DNA of 64,000 nucleotides from Pogonophryne albipinna (taxonomy: Eukaryota > Chordata > Actinopteri > Perciformes > Artedidraconidae), in NCBI GenBank assembly GCA_028583405.1, contig CM053252.1, forward strand, positions 37,545,240 through 37,609,239, read 5' to 3'. The position numbers and the translations under genes are program-made. Each line of letters begins with the position of its first letter. Within the stretch, counting starts at the first letter, position 1. Below are positions 47,449 through 60,760 of the stretch, piece by piece. The notes under the pieces were generated by a model. That model saw nothing but the letters and a program-made list of their open reading frames with translations. It was not told the DNA's origin and made no database searches.

Positions 47449-49010
47449 ATGTGGGTATATATATTAATGCTGCCCATTATGGACACAAGCAATTTTCACC
47501 CATTTATTAATTATATGTTTTAAATTTGAGTGTTTCCTATCTCCTAAACCTCCAGGGATGTACACAGTTTAATACTGGCAACTTCTTATTATGGGAAATA
47601 CGAAAACGTCTTTTAAAACTAAAATTCCCAGTATAGACGTGCCATAGAACATGTTGCGAAACACACAATAGTCAGCATGTGTAGTTCTGGGGACGGGGTG
47701 GGGGAGGGGGGACGGGGTGGACCCATTCAAATCCAGTTTTGGACAGTCTGCCGTGGTTCCATCCCATTTCAAAGTGCTGTTTGACGCTCGGTGTAACCCT
47801 CGGAGCACACTCAAATATCCAATCACAGAGCTTGAGGACTAATCACGGGGTTTGAGCAAAGCGGAGAGAATACTTACTTCCGGGTGTAAAATTCTCTAAA
47901 GCAACTACTATGAGCTGCTCCGACCCTCGGTCCTGACGGACTCCAAAAGTCTGACATTATACAATCAAACAAATAAATAAACACAAGGATAATTGTGTCT
48001 AATTGTTGAGTAAATAACAGTGTGTGGTTTAGAAAAGAATACAAAATTAGAAGGAAAAAACTATGAAACAATACAGATTTCAGTTTTCTGAGCCCCTACT
48101 CTCCCCATAACTGACGGCAACAAAAGTCAGACATTATTCAATTAAAATAAAGAAGTAAACACAATAAGTGTGGCTTGATATTGAGTAAGAAAAAGGTTGA
48201 TAAACGCTGTGAGAATCCCAACTCATCTATTGCCAACGTTCAGGGAGCTCTATGCAAGTCAATGGGACTCCCTGATAGTTGAAACTCGACGCTAAAGGGC
48301 CCCCCCTTGGGTTGGAAAGTGACGACAGGGACCCTGACATAACATCAACATAGGCCGAGTTGGGAGTGAGAATGTGTTGCATAAACACCAAATCCCAACG
48401 TGCATTGCGGCTAAAACATCCAATCACCGAGCTGAGGATCTTGCCTACGTCTATTTCCGGTATTGTTTATGACGGATGTATTTTGTTATACACACATTCT
48501 TCATTTTAATTTTAATTTACATTAAAGTATTTTGTGAGGCCTTCTAAAATGTTTTTAAATATAACTAGGGTTGTAGTTGAAGAGTTTGTAAATTAACATG
48601 AACCCAAGGCCTGGCAACGCAATCGCACCACGTCACGTCCGTTAATTCCACAACCACACACATGGATTAACATCAATTTAATACATTAATGTAGCCTTTG
48701 TTTCTGCTAAAAGAGGTGTCGACCAGCTGGGGCAACAAGAACATCGGCAAAATCGAGTGTGACTATTAAAAAATAAATAATTATTATATTAATATTGACA
48801 ATAACAACCGACCGTCGGGTAGAGCATTTGCTTGGCATTTCCGGGTATTTTTCCACTGGTTGGGCCATGTTAACAATACCGTGTAACTGTCACGTTTGAA
48901 GGGATGAAATCGTGACATCTTCACGTCTCCCAGCGTGGTAAATCGTCACATGTTCACGTCTTGCCGTGATACCGGGTTGAATCATGTGTGTCTCTGAGCC
49001 ACAGCAGACT

Positions 49011-49158
49011 GATTCAGAGCGGGTCATTCTGCTGTTGGTTCTGGACTGATTCAGAGCGGGTCATTCTGCTGTTGGTTCTGGACTGATTCAGAGCGGGTCA
49101 TTCTGCTGTTGGTTCTGGACTGATTCCGAGCGGGTCACTCTGCTGTTGGTTCTGGACT
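49011..49158 (+). repeat. 37-bp minisatellite, four copies
   Basis: The unit GATTCAGAGCGGGTCATTCT followed by GCTGTTGGTTCTGGACT repeats at 49011, 49048, 49085 and 49122, the last with two changes. It lies just outside the right end of the fold-back element. Confidence 0.93.
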
Positions 49159-49159
49159 G

Positions 49160-50329
<1,170 letters not shown>

Positions 50330-51143
50330 GCAAACAGATATTGTTCTAAACTGTATTAAAGTAAACAGGTATTATCTTGAACTGTATTGAAGTGAACATG
50401 TATTATTTGGGACTGTTTTAAAGTAATCCTATATATATAACCCTTTCACTTACACTCAATGACCCAGATACCCTGACACACACACTTACACCTCCTGTCT
50501 CCAGCACACACACATACACTCACTGACCCAGATATCAGCACACACACATACACTTTCCCCCCCACCAGCACATGCACATGTTCTTATTCAAGGTTCTTCC
50601 TGGGGCCAGTATAATCTCAAGCACCAATATCTCTGTGTACAATGTTTGATACTAATATATCTGTGTACAATGTTTGATACTAATATCTCTGTGTACAATG
50701 TTTGATTGTTTTGGGAAAGAATAGTTTGTGTGAAATCTTCCCTGGGAAAGTAAAGGAGTGAAGTTAGGTGGAAGATAAAAAGTGATTCTGACCTTGACTA
50801 GTTCCGAGGCTCTCACGCTTCACTTAGGAGTAAAATGGGATGGAAGAGCCGACCCACATCTCCGCCCCAAAAATGTCCATATATACTGTTGTTTATTCAT
50901 GCAAAATGCTCCCCTTGTTTCTGACTGGCTGGTCCCGATATCTGTATCGCACAGCAGTAGAGCTGGGAGCCCGGAGTACTCTGTAATTTGTATTGGTGTT
51001 TTTTACCATTAAAATCAGATTATTGTTATAACTTTTATGCCGGTGTTTTGAACTCCTTCTCTTATTAATCTGACCAGGCTCATCTAACGAACGGCGCGGA
51101 GCAGAGGTGGGCTTTAAGCCACCACTACTGTGTTTGCTTCAAC

Positions 51144-51433
<290 letters not shown>

Positions 51434-52327
51434 GAGCAGTTTGGGTTCAGTGTCGGCCCAAAGACACTTCAACACTCTACCTCCTGAGCCACAGCCGCCA
51501 ATAGCTAATGAATAAATATGTGTATTGCTGAATACTTATCTGTCATGGTCTTTATTTTATATGATTTGCTGTAATGGTGCTGGAAAGGTTTGATTTTATA
51601 TCATTGTCACTATCCAGGGCCCCGAGCCTCGAACAAAGCACATTTTAGTCCTGACATGGCCCCATGTAGAGAAATAAATAAATATAACATTGGAAAGAAG
51701 AAAATAAAAGATTATGATGGCGCTATGGAGAGACTTTGATTGGTAGATTTTTTTTTTATTTCCATGCAACAGCGCATGTGGGTATTGTGTTGGCATTGAA
51801 GTTTTGGGCTGAGAAAACGTTTTCAGGAAACAGCACCACGATATGGGTAAAATCAATGTGATTTAACAACTTTAAATTAAGATCACTTTTTGATAAAATA
51901 CAGAAATGTGCACAAAACTCAGAAAACATATAATTGTTGGTTAAAAGATGTGTTTTTTTTTATTATAAACTGTTATTTTCCAATTATTACTTTGAGGCGG
52001 TTGCTACGCTCATATAATCCTATAGTAAAGGAACCACACGAGGATCAGGAGAGACGAATGTACACAATGACAAGAAAAGCAATATGCAATATTTATTTAC
52101 ATTATGTCACTGAAAGCATGCACCAATTACCATTAACTGTATGCTGGCATTCCTATTCTTTATTTTGTATCTTTGAAAAAAGGGGGGAAAAGAAATATTA
52201 CTTTTTTCTGCAGATGGACAGTCAAAAGATATAGGATTACATCTTTAAGGTTTAGACTTTTCAGCAAATATATATTTTAAAGTAGATGCAAACTCATCAG
52301 GTATGAAAAAGGTGACAAGGACCCGGC

Positions 52328-52620
52328 AGTGGCGGTCCTAGACCAATTTGACTGGGGGGGCCAGGCTGCGGCCAGTTATTTTCTGAGGGGGGCACAATAA
52401 ATGCAGGACGAAAAAGACAAAGACAGTATGAAGTAATTGCGCATAAGAAAATAATGCAATACAGTTATTGGTATTTGTTTCAGATACTTATAGTTACAGA
52501 GCCAATCCTGCCAATTCATCACACGTGAAAAATGTGACTTGCTGAAAACCCAACCCCAGAAGGGGGGTCTGGGGGGATTGTTCCCCAGGAGATTTTTAGA
52601 AATACTAACATTTTGGTACA
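52328..52620. mobile_element. hAT-type fragment with G-rich tracts
   Basis: It begins CAGTGGCGGTCCTAGACC, a common hAT terminal sequence, and contains two long G runs (about 52354-52361 and 52560-52577, the latter GGGGGGTCTGGGGGG). The opposite end was not found. Similar G-rich blocks occur at 22069-22089 and 30680-30700. Confidence 0.4.
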
Positions 52621-53160
52621 CTCTGAGAAGAAAATAAATAAATATATTACTACCCTACATATTAATAATATTGATGCCATTGTTTGTGTTTCACTTTGTT
52701 CTGACAGCTGAACTTGCTGCTCCACACAGAGAGAAGAGCAAAGAGGAGATAGTCTGTGTGAATTATTTTAAATTGTGGGTAAGGGTAGATAGCTCCCATT
52801 GTTCTGTGACCGGTCAATCATCAAACCGGGGGTCATATTTCATCATGTGTTCATTTTTATCTGAAGTTGTACTCATGGATGTATAAAGAATACAGCAACA
52901 ATCTTGATTCTGATCTTCTGCCAGAAGACTCGAAAACACATTAGCAAAGATGTTTTATTGAGAAGATGATCACTACGTGACAGAAGTTTTCAAAACCGTT
53001 TATGTTCCCCGGTACTTCCAGTCCAACGCCTACTGCATGCACAGCGTTAGAAAATTGGGCCTTCAAACGCGACCCACCAGTTGAGAACCACTGCTCTAAT
53101 GGGTCCGACTAGAATGACAAATAGCGTTAGTTCCGCCTATTCCATCAGCCAAGAAATTAT

Positions 53161-53240
53161 TTAACCCTCCTATTGTCTTCGTTTCCCCCCCCCCCCCTAC
53201 TTTGGTGTCCTTGGTCAAATTTGACCTGTCCTGTTTTAAC
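53161..53240 (+). mobile_element. Left end of a TTAA-type MITE (TTAACCCTCCTATTGTC)
   Basis: TTAACCCTCCTATTGTCTTC and the following GGTCAAATTTGACC palindrome are typical of a common fish MITE with TTAA ends. A C run interrupts it. The matching right end was not found; later insertions probably separated or removed it. Confidence 0.5.
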
Positions 53241-53430
53241 TGCTATTACATTAACACAAAAACCATTAATCATCACCAAATTTCAAATTGTAAATATTGT
53301 ATCAGACTACTGGTATACATGAAAAACTGCAGTAAATATACAAAGAATAGACACTGAATATGTATTGCGTGTGCCAGGTGTGATTCACATGGGGGGATTG
53401 GGCACATAAGGGGGCAGGGACACATCTAGA

Positions 53431-53433
<3 letters not shown>

Positions 53434-53526
<93 letters not shown>
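53434..53526 (+). repeat. TG dinucleotide repeat, about 46 units
   Basis: An uninterrupted TG tract of 93 bp. Confidence 0.99.
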
Positions 53527-53529
<3 letters not shown>

Positions 53530-53673
53530 ATCTGATCCGGATGGTTACTAATTCCATTTCTTACCGGGAACACCATGGGTGTTACAAAGTTCACTAAATC
53601 ATCCAAAATGCAATGAAAGTGGTGGTCAGCAATTGTATATGTTCAAATGCCTACTGTGAAGGATATCATAAAG

Positions 53674-54850
53674 CAGGGCTCAACGCTAACTTTTAAAAGT
53701 GGTTGCCAGGCTGGCAACCAGGCATCAGCTTTTGGTTGCCAGAATTGAAAATACGGTTGCCATTTTTAGTCACCTTATATTTTAAATAATTAAGATACTA
53801 TACAGTTATACATCAACTTAATAATGAAAATGTGACACAAAAGAATGTTCAAATGCTTTACAATAAGTAATTAACACAATTATTTGAAACTTAAGTGGTA
53901 GTAAACTTGTCCACCCTCAATTGCTGGTATACAAAATACCAGTAGTGCAGCTGTTGTCATGTCCTTCACAGATCCCTCACAAATGAATTGAGCAAGTCAC
54001 TAGTTTCTTGGTCATCCGTTGTCTCCCTTTCAAATTTGGGTTTTCTTGACCTTTGTGCTGACCCCCACCATAGATCCATTGGCTCTTCAGCATTGAAGTC
54101 TTGGATTGGCCAGACAAATACATTTCTAATGTTAAATAAATGAAAACCATTCACAGTTAAGAATTAGATATTAATTATTAATGCTGTAAATTACCTTTAA
54201 TATGTCTAACTATATTTAAAATGTGTTACCTTTTTATAGAAGTGATTATATTTCTATGCCAATATTTTCCTATGGTAAAGTTTTGTTTAGCACTTTTATT
54301 TTGGTAGTAATAAGATCGGGACTCTTATTTTGAAGGAACTTTTACCGGAAGTGAATCCACAACGGAGCAGAATGTACATTTCGCCTCCCAAGACTTTACC
54401 CATTTTCTCTTTGCTTTTCGTTCGGGTTCACCTTGCGCTTTATCAGTTGAATCACTTTGAACATTCGTTTGAGAAGTTGAGGTGTTGGCCGAACTTTTTA
54501 CCCCACAGTCAAACAACTTAATTTGCTTCGCCATTTTTTGTAAAACAAACACACGGCGCACCGCGCACGCGAGTAAACGTGCATCGCTTTCTGGCTCCGT
54601 AATCACACCAATGCACGTGCAACTTAAGTATCAGGTTCCGACTGGTCACAACAATAATTAAATATCACTCTTAATACAACAAATAATTAACATTTATCTA
54701 TTTTGGGGTGCACATTTAGCTGTTTGCTGTCCTTCTTTCTTTATGTTAAAAACTGGTTGCCACTGATGGCAACCAAAGGCCAAGAAGTGGTTGACATTTT
54801 TTCTGAATGGTTGCCAATGGCAACCCGGCAACCGTTACTGTCGAGCCCTG
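53674..54850 (-). mobile_element. Deleted hAT transposon with TCATAAAG duplication
   Basis: It begins CAGGGCTCAACGCTAAC and ends TGTCGAGCCCTG, with the perfect 8-bp duplication TCATAAAG at 53666-53673 and 54851-54858. TGGTTGCCA-type motifs recur near both ends. It keeps remnants of both ends of a minus-strand transposase and lacks the middle. Confidence 0.9.
53966..54606 (-). pseudogene. Internally deleted hAT transposase remnants
   Basis: The minus strand 54606-54325 encodes a start MAKQIKLFDCGVKSS and a basic KRKWVKSWEAKCTFC stretch, like the zinc-finger N-terminus of hAT transposases. 54154-53966 encodes DLWWGSAQRSRKPKF, resembling the C-terminus. The catalytic centre is missing, so it would depend on an autonomous relative. 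Confidence 0.65.
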
Positions 54851-54934
54851 TCATAAAGCCTTAATGCAATCAAAAGTAAATCAAAAAAGTTATGATAAAC
54901 ATTATCGTGTTTAACGGCGAGGGATGTGTTGAAA

Positions 54935-55398
54935 TACGTTCAAACAGTCGGTGATTTTTGCCGGCCGTCTTTCCTGCAACGGCAGTCTAAACTGTATTTT
55001 CTTTCTCCGGTAATATGACTTGATCACTTTAAACTCCGCACACTGAGCTCTGATTGGTCAGCAGGTGGTACTTTCACTGAGTTGATCTCTTATCCAGGAA
55101 CCTAACCTGCTCCGGAGCAGGGGGGTATACTACGAAGCAGGATTTTCGTTTAGCAAGATAACTTCTGGGATTTCCGGTACTACGAAGCTGGTTCACTTTT
55201 TAGCGGGCTAGATCTCCATGGTGACTTATCCTGGAACCTAGTCTGTGCTCCGAAGCAGGATATGTTCCAGGATAAGAGATCAACTCAGCGAAAGCACCAC
55301 GCCTGCTGACCAATCAGAGCTCAGTGTGCAGAGGAAATACAGTTTAAACTGCGGTTGCAGGAAAGACGGCCGGCCAAAATCACCGACTGTGTGAACGT
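54935..55398. repeat. Inverted repeat with about 140-165-bp arms
   Basis: 54935-55101 and 55264-55398 are inverted copies sharing GCCGGCCGTCTTTCCTGCAA, CTGATTGGTCAGCAGG and TCTTATCCAGGAAC blocks. The CAGGGGGGTATACTACGAAG element begins in the spacer. Confidence 0.75.
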
Positions 55399-56199
55399 GA
55401 AAATGAATAGAATATCACCTCCCATCTTCAGAGCAATCTGACTATTATAACTATCATTATACTATTATGTTAAGAAAGCTTAATTAAATATCTGCCACAA
55501 CATAAGTAACCAGATCAAAGTAACATTACGTAGACTACAGTCCGCGGCACTGTGAGTACAGACGTCGATGTGTCCCATTATCATTCATATCACATCATAT
55601 CACATGCATCATAATGTATCATATATTTCCTTATCTGAGTCAGCCGAGCCGTATCTGGCTTTGCAACACTCACAGTGTCACATAATGTATGCAGAAGTAT
55701 TATTTTAAGCAACACATTAAGTTGACGAAACACTCGAGTCAAATGTAATTAAAGTCAGATCCACTCGTGTCTTGGATTGGGCAGTGATATCATAAACCTG
55801 TTAATGTACGCATTCAAACACTTGTTCTTTTACCAGCTGTATTCACCTTGCAGGTGCAACTATGTGGCTTTTATCCTGGATAAAGTGTTTAAGTCATGGA
55901 TGTTTAAAGTTTAACTTCTTCATATTTGACTAATATTATAGTACTTTTCATTCAGGAAGTATGACGCTGCGCTGTCAGTGCGCTTCTCCATGTTTGTGAT
56001 TGGTCAAATGCTCCAGATACCACCCCTTTTATGTGAACGCGCACCTAACTAGATAGGACACGGCTGGCTTGAGCGAACGAGTTGATAGCCAGCGTTGTAG
56101 GACAGTTTAGCGAGAGCGGCTTTGTTGTGGATTAAGTCAACCGGATAACTAAAAACATATCCAGGATAGGTTGAACTAGATTCGTAGTATACCCCCCTG
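55118..56199. mobile_element. MITE-like element with perfect 19-bp terminal inverted repeats
   Basis: The ends CAGGGGGGTATACTACGAA and TTCGTAGTATACCCCCCTG are perfect inverted repeats. GGATAAGT and CCAGGATA words recur inside. No target duplication was recognised and no coding capacity is seen. The TACTACGAAGC motif also occurs internally (about 55180) and in the tandem copies after 56200. Confidence 0.65.
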
Positions 56200-56473
56200 G
56201 TTAGCCGTTCAGCATAAGTTACCATGGAGATCTATCCCGCTAAGAAGTGAACCAGCGTCGTAGGACCGGAAACCCAGAGTTTTCCCTGAAGTTAGCTCGC
56301 TAAGCGAAAATCCGGCTTCGTAGTACAGGCCTCTGGTTTGCCGTTCAGCATAAGTTACCATGGAGATCTACCCCGGTAAGAAGAGAACCAGCATCGTAGG
56401 ACCAGAAGCCCAGAGTTTACCCTGAAGTTACCTCGCAAAGCGAAAATCCGGCTTCGTAGTACAGGCCTCAGTT
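56200..56473 (+). repeat. 137-bp unit, two tandem copies
   Basis: The block from TTAGCCGTTCAGCATAAGTT to TCCGGCTTCGTAGTACAGGC occurs at 56201 and again at about 56338 with several substitutions. It is related in inverse orientation to the left part of the element at 55118-56199. Confidence 0.85.
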
Positions 56474-57765
56474 GAGCTGCTCCCCAAAGGGGGCGTGGCC
56501 TAGGGTTGAAAATGAGAGGGAAATGTTTGGTTCGGTTGTTGAGCTGAGGCTGCAGGTGAGTTGCTATTTGGATGTTTTCTCAGAGTGGTGAAATTATATT
56601 GTGGTTTTTGTTATTGGAAGTTAGCTTAGCAAGGGTTCTCTTCAAGAAGAAGCTTGTGTTTTTCTTTTGGGGTGTTTGGGATTGGTCAAATTCAGATTTG
56701 TTTTTAAATCTGTTCTCACTGAGTCTGTACTTGTTCACGGTAGTTTATCTAGGGCCAGATAGCACTGAATGTTGCTTTGTGCTTTTGTGTGTGTGTTTCA
56801 ATTGTGGATATAGTTTTGTTTCTGGTGTTTTATAATTTGGTTAACTTTCAACTGGGAGAGGGCCCAACCCTTCACCCAGACAAATGATTTTAACTGCGAG
56901 AGGGCCCGTCCCTTCACTACCATAGAGAATAATTGGTCCTATGGACGGATTCCAGTCATCTAAACCAGATTTGAATGTTAATTTGACTTTTCATTGCGTA
57001 GAATGCCCTTTGTGTTTTGTCTCTCAGTTCATTTATTGCTGGGTTAAAATTCCCAGTGGAACTTATTTCAAGCCTAGATTGTTTTATTCCTTACAGTTTT
57101 TTATTTTAAGAGTTCCTAATGTGAAGTTATTTATGTTTCCCTGAACTGGATCTATTTGGAAGATTATTGTCTTTGTCTTGTTCATGTTTACTGCCAGGGC
57201 CCAGGCCCAGATTATTCGTAATAATATTAAGAATTTGTTGACAGTAAAACAGGTTGACAAACACAGAAAATGCAGATTTATTTTTAGCAATCAAAAACAT
57301 AATTTTGCAGCAAAACAAAATAATCTGTATGAATATTTTGCAACAAGTTGAATTTTTTATTTGTAATAAATCAAAATGAGCTTTGGCCAAGTATGTGAAC
57401 ACGTTTGAGGAATTTGACATTCCAGTGAGTTCCATAAAGTCCCTTAAAAAAGTCAATGAAGTGCATCAATTCAAAGCCTACATTGTGTGTTTCTCCTCTG
57501 AACAGACTCTACCTCCAGAGGCACAGCGACTTATCGGCCTGTGACCCCTGACCCCTTCGCCGGATAAGAATTTGGTAATGTATTTTTTTGCAGAACTTTG
57601 AAAATGAAACTACACTATTATCTGTATTTAAGAGTTATATGATAGGTGTGGGCTTTTCTCCGGCTTGAGGATCTTTACTGCTCTTCCGACTCTGTTAATA
57701 GAGTAGGTGTTATCTATTCTCTATTAAAGAGGCGATAACATTGGTCACAACGACCCAGCAATAGG
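56474..57765. other. Non-coding; one exon-like segment
   Basis: No gene is supported. 57506-57571 lies between a plausible acceptor (CTCTGAACAG) and donor (TTTG|GTAATG), but all three frames stop within it. Confidence 0.35.
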
Positions 57766-57860
57766 CCTGTCGCGATAATCAATTAATTGACTTATCGTAC
57801 GATAAATACAAATGGACTCGATAACTTTTCTGAGCTCGATAAATTGCCGTTTACATGCGT
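57766..57860. mobile_element. hAT-type MITE terminal fragment
   Basis: TAGGCCTGTCGCGATAATCA followed by AATTAATTGACTTATCG is the usual end of a fish hAT-type MITE. The other end was not found; the tandem array begins about 130 bp downstream. Confidence 0.4.
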
Positions 57861-57984
57861 GTTTGTTTCCATAAGGATGTGACTGACCAGCATTTTAGCC
57901 GGGCGGCAGTGGCTGCCAGCCCGGCGCGCTGTGAGGGGCGGAGCTCACACACAGCCCATGACCGTGGCTGTTTGGAGCATATCA

Positions 57985-59800
57985 GTTGGAGTTATGACAT
58001 CTTCGTGTTCCATTGCGAGGGATCACTTAGCATTACGCAAGCGTGAAAACGTACAATATTGATAACTTTTTATCTCCCAGATGCTACAGTTCAAATTGGG
58101 ATTTGATCGGATCAAATCTCTTGCAGGAGTTTGTTAAAGTACGGTGCGTTGGGATGATCGGATAATGTCTGTAGGAGTTACAGCAAAATCGTGTTTCATG
58201 GTGAGTGATATTTCAACACGACAACGGCATATGATGACACATCACAATTGGCCTTGGTTTATTGAGTTATGCATCATTATCAAACATGTGAGGTTTTGGG
58301 CAGTTTGGAGCATGTTCACTGGAGTAATGAGAACCATGTTTTATGGCGAGCATTGACTTTCCATGGCAAAGGCATATTATGAAATCTCAAATTTGACACG
58401 TATATGTCTTCAGGGCTGGACTGTCAGTTTGAGCACATTTTGACCATTTACACAGGAGTTCTAGCAAGATCGTCTTTCATGGCGAGCATGTGTTTCCATG
58501 GAAACAGCTTTTGGGGAAAACTCACAAGTATGTCATGGACATGTTGAGGGCCGAAACCATTAACCATCATGTGAAATCTGGGGCCATTAGGATTATTTTT
58601 TTGAGTAATGACAACATCGTGTTTCATGTCGAGCATTGTGTTTCCATGGCAACGGCATATGACGACACATCATAATAGGCTTAGATGCCTTATGGTCTCC
58701 ATCGTTATAAAACATGTGAAGTTTTGGGCCGTTTGGAGCATATCCACTGAAGTTATAAGAAAACCGTGTTTAATGGCGAGCATTGTGTTTCCATGGCAAC
58801 GGCATAGGAGGACACCCAATAATTGGGGTTAAAGTGTGTTGGTGGCTGCATCTTTATCAAACCTGTGAAGTTTTGAGCCGTTTGGAGCATTTCGCCTGAA
58901 GTTATAAGAAAACCGTGTTTCATGGCGAGCATTGACTTTCCATGGCAACAGCATATGATGACACCCCATAATAGGCTTTCATGTCTTGAGGTCTGCATCA
59001 TTATCAAACATGTGAAGTTTTGGGCCGTTTGGAGCACGTTCACTAGAGTAATGACAATATCGTGTTTGATGGCGAGCATTATGCTGCCATGGCAACAGGA
59101 TTTGACGAAATCTCAAAACTGACATGTAGTTGTCTTTAGGGCTGGACCGTTGGCATACGTGAAGTTTGACCAGTTTTTAACAATTTCATAGGAGTTATAG
59201 CAATATTGTGTTTTACAGTGAGGGATGCGTTGCCATTGCAACAGCTTTTGAGGAAAACTCACTATTGTCATATTGAGGTGTTGAGGGCCGGACCATTAAC
59301 TGTCATCTGAAGTCTAGGGCAATTTGGATGATTTTCCTTTGAGTTAATACAACATCGTGTTTTATGGCGAGCATTGTGTTCCCATGGCAACGGCATATGA
59401 GGACAACCCATAATTGACATAGAGCTGTTCAGGGCTGGAGCAATAAGGACAGTCTGAAGTCTTGTGCCGTTTGGACTAGTTTCCTTTGAGCTATGACAAC
59501 ATCGTGTTTTTTGGCGAGCATTCCGTTCCCAAGGCAACAGCATATGGTGAGATCTCAGATTTGACATGGAGCTGTTGAGGCATGGACAGGTGATATACAG
59601 GTGAAGTTTGGGGGACGATCGGACCGTGTCCATTGGAGTTACAGCAACATCGTGTTTTATGGTGAGGGATGCATTGCTATGGCAACGGCATTTTGCGAAA
59701 TCTCAAAACTGACACGTAGATGTCTTCAGGGCTGGACCGTTAGCACACTTGAAGTTTGAGCACTATATAGCAATATTGTGTTTTACATCGAGGGATTCGG
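57985..59800 (+). repeat. Tandem array of about 146-bp monomers, 12-13 copies
   Basis: A degenerate unit recurs with the core ATCGTGTTTCATGGCGAGCA and then TTTCCATGGCAACGGCATA. Cores lie near 58010, 58195, 58346, 58480, 58624, 58772, 58918, 59063, 59210, 59352, 59500, 59650 and 59783, mostly 142-151 bp apart. A second conserved block, AACATGTGAAGTTTTGGGCC, lies about 95 bp after each core. Short open frames in it are incidental. Confidence 0.9.
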
Positions 59801-60429
59801 GCCCATGTCACTATGCTATCCTTTTGATGTGCTTTTCTATGGGCATAGATATGTCTAATTATTTGTGTGAACATAAAAATAATTTGTGTGTAAAATGTGA
59901 TTTGTAAATGTAAAACACTATGCACAAATGCATTTAAAAGATTTGCAAACTCACAAATAAATGTGCAAATATAAAACGGATCTGCAAATACGCAAAAATA
60001 TCTTCACAAATAAAAAAAAAGATCTTTGAATATCTCTTTAACATTTATAACTTTCGATCAGGCATTTGTGAATCCATTTTGTATTTGTCGACCAAAAATG
60101 CGCTTGTGGATCTCACATTTCTGCTTGTGGATCGTCTTTTTACACACACACGGAATTTTGAGACAAACTTTCCGCCGGTCTCGGCTAAAATCTACTCGTG
60201 TCACTCGGTTATTTTCGGAAACCACGTGATGGCCTGCTGATGACGACATTTCCGCATGGTTTTCAAAGTAAGAGCATAATGGTTTGTTTAATGCGCTGTT
60301 TTTGTATTTTAATGAACAGCGGAACGTTAGATGCATTCTTTATCACCATCATCATCATGTTATAGTGATACAGTTAGTTTGTGTTTAGCATATATCGAGC
60401 ACATTCGTATGCATTGATGTTCATTGATG
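59801..60429. other. Non-coding A/T-rich segment
   Basis: It contains ACAAAT/TTTGCAAA words similar to 44820-45050, suggesting a shared dispersed repeat. No gene is supported. Confidence 0.35.
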
Positions 60430-60588
60430 TTGAAGTACAGGCTACGCCACTTCCGGGTCCCAGGGGGAGCAGCTGACAGCCCAGAGATAACTCTTTCTTC
60501 ATTGTTTTTTGTGTATTCAGTCAAGCGGTTCAAAGTTACAAAGCACTTCACATCTTATTAATCGGCCTAGTTTTACCTTACCAGTGCG
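60430..60588 (+). promoter_or_regulatory. Candidate TATA-less promoter and first exon with ETS site
   Basis: GCCACTTCCGGGTCCC (about 60447-60462) contains a consensus ETS site (ACCCGGAAGTG on the minus strand), typical of vertebrate TATA-less promoters. 125 bp downstream, AGTGCG|GTAAGT (donor at 60589) is a near-perfect splice donor. Together they could be the start of a + strand gene whose later exons lie beyond the window. No coding sequence was assigned. Confidence 0.3.
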
Positions 60589-60760
60589 GTAAGTAGAAAA
60601 GCACCGTATTTAGGTTAGCCTTCACAGTAAGGCTACATTAAATGTTATAATATTCATCGTGTCCTTTCTACTGTATATGCATATATTCCTGTCTATTGCT
60701 TTAATTTCTATTTAACGTTATTATGTTTATACTTGTTTCCACACATTTCACAATTTGGGA

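Larger units (their letters stand above)
43192..48979. mobile_element. Fold-back element with 0.6-kb inverted-repeat arms
   Basis: The left arm (43192-44585, less the inserted MITE) and the right arm (48379-48979) are inverted copies of about 600 bp. The ends are CAACCCGGTATCACGGCAAG and CTTGCCGTGATACCGGGTTG, flanked by AATCATG on both sides (43185-43191, 48980-48986), a 7-bp or slightly longer duplication. The centre holds a second inverted repeat and other insertions but no transposase. It may be a Mutator-like or other fold-back type; the superfamily is not settled. Confidence 0.8.
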
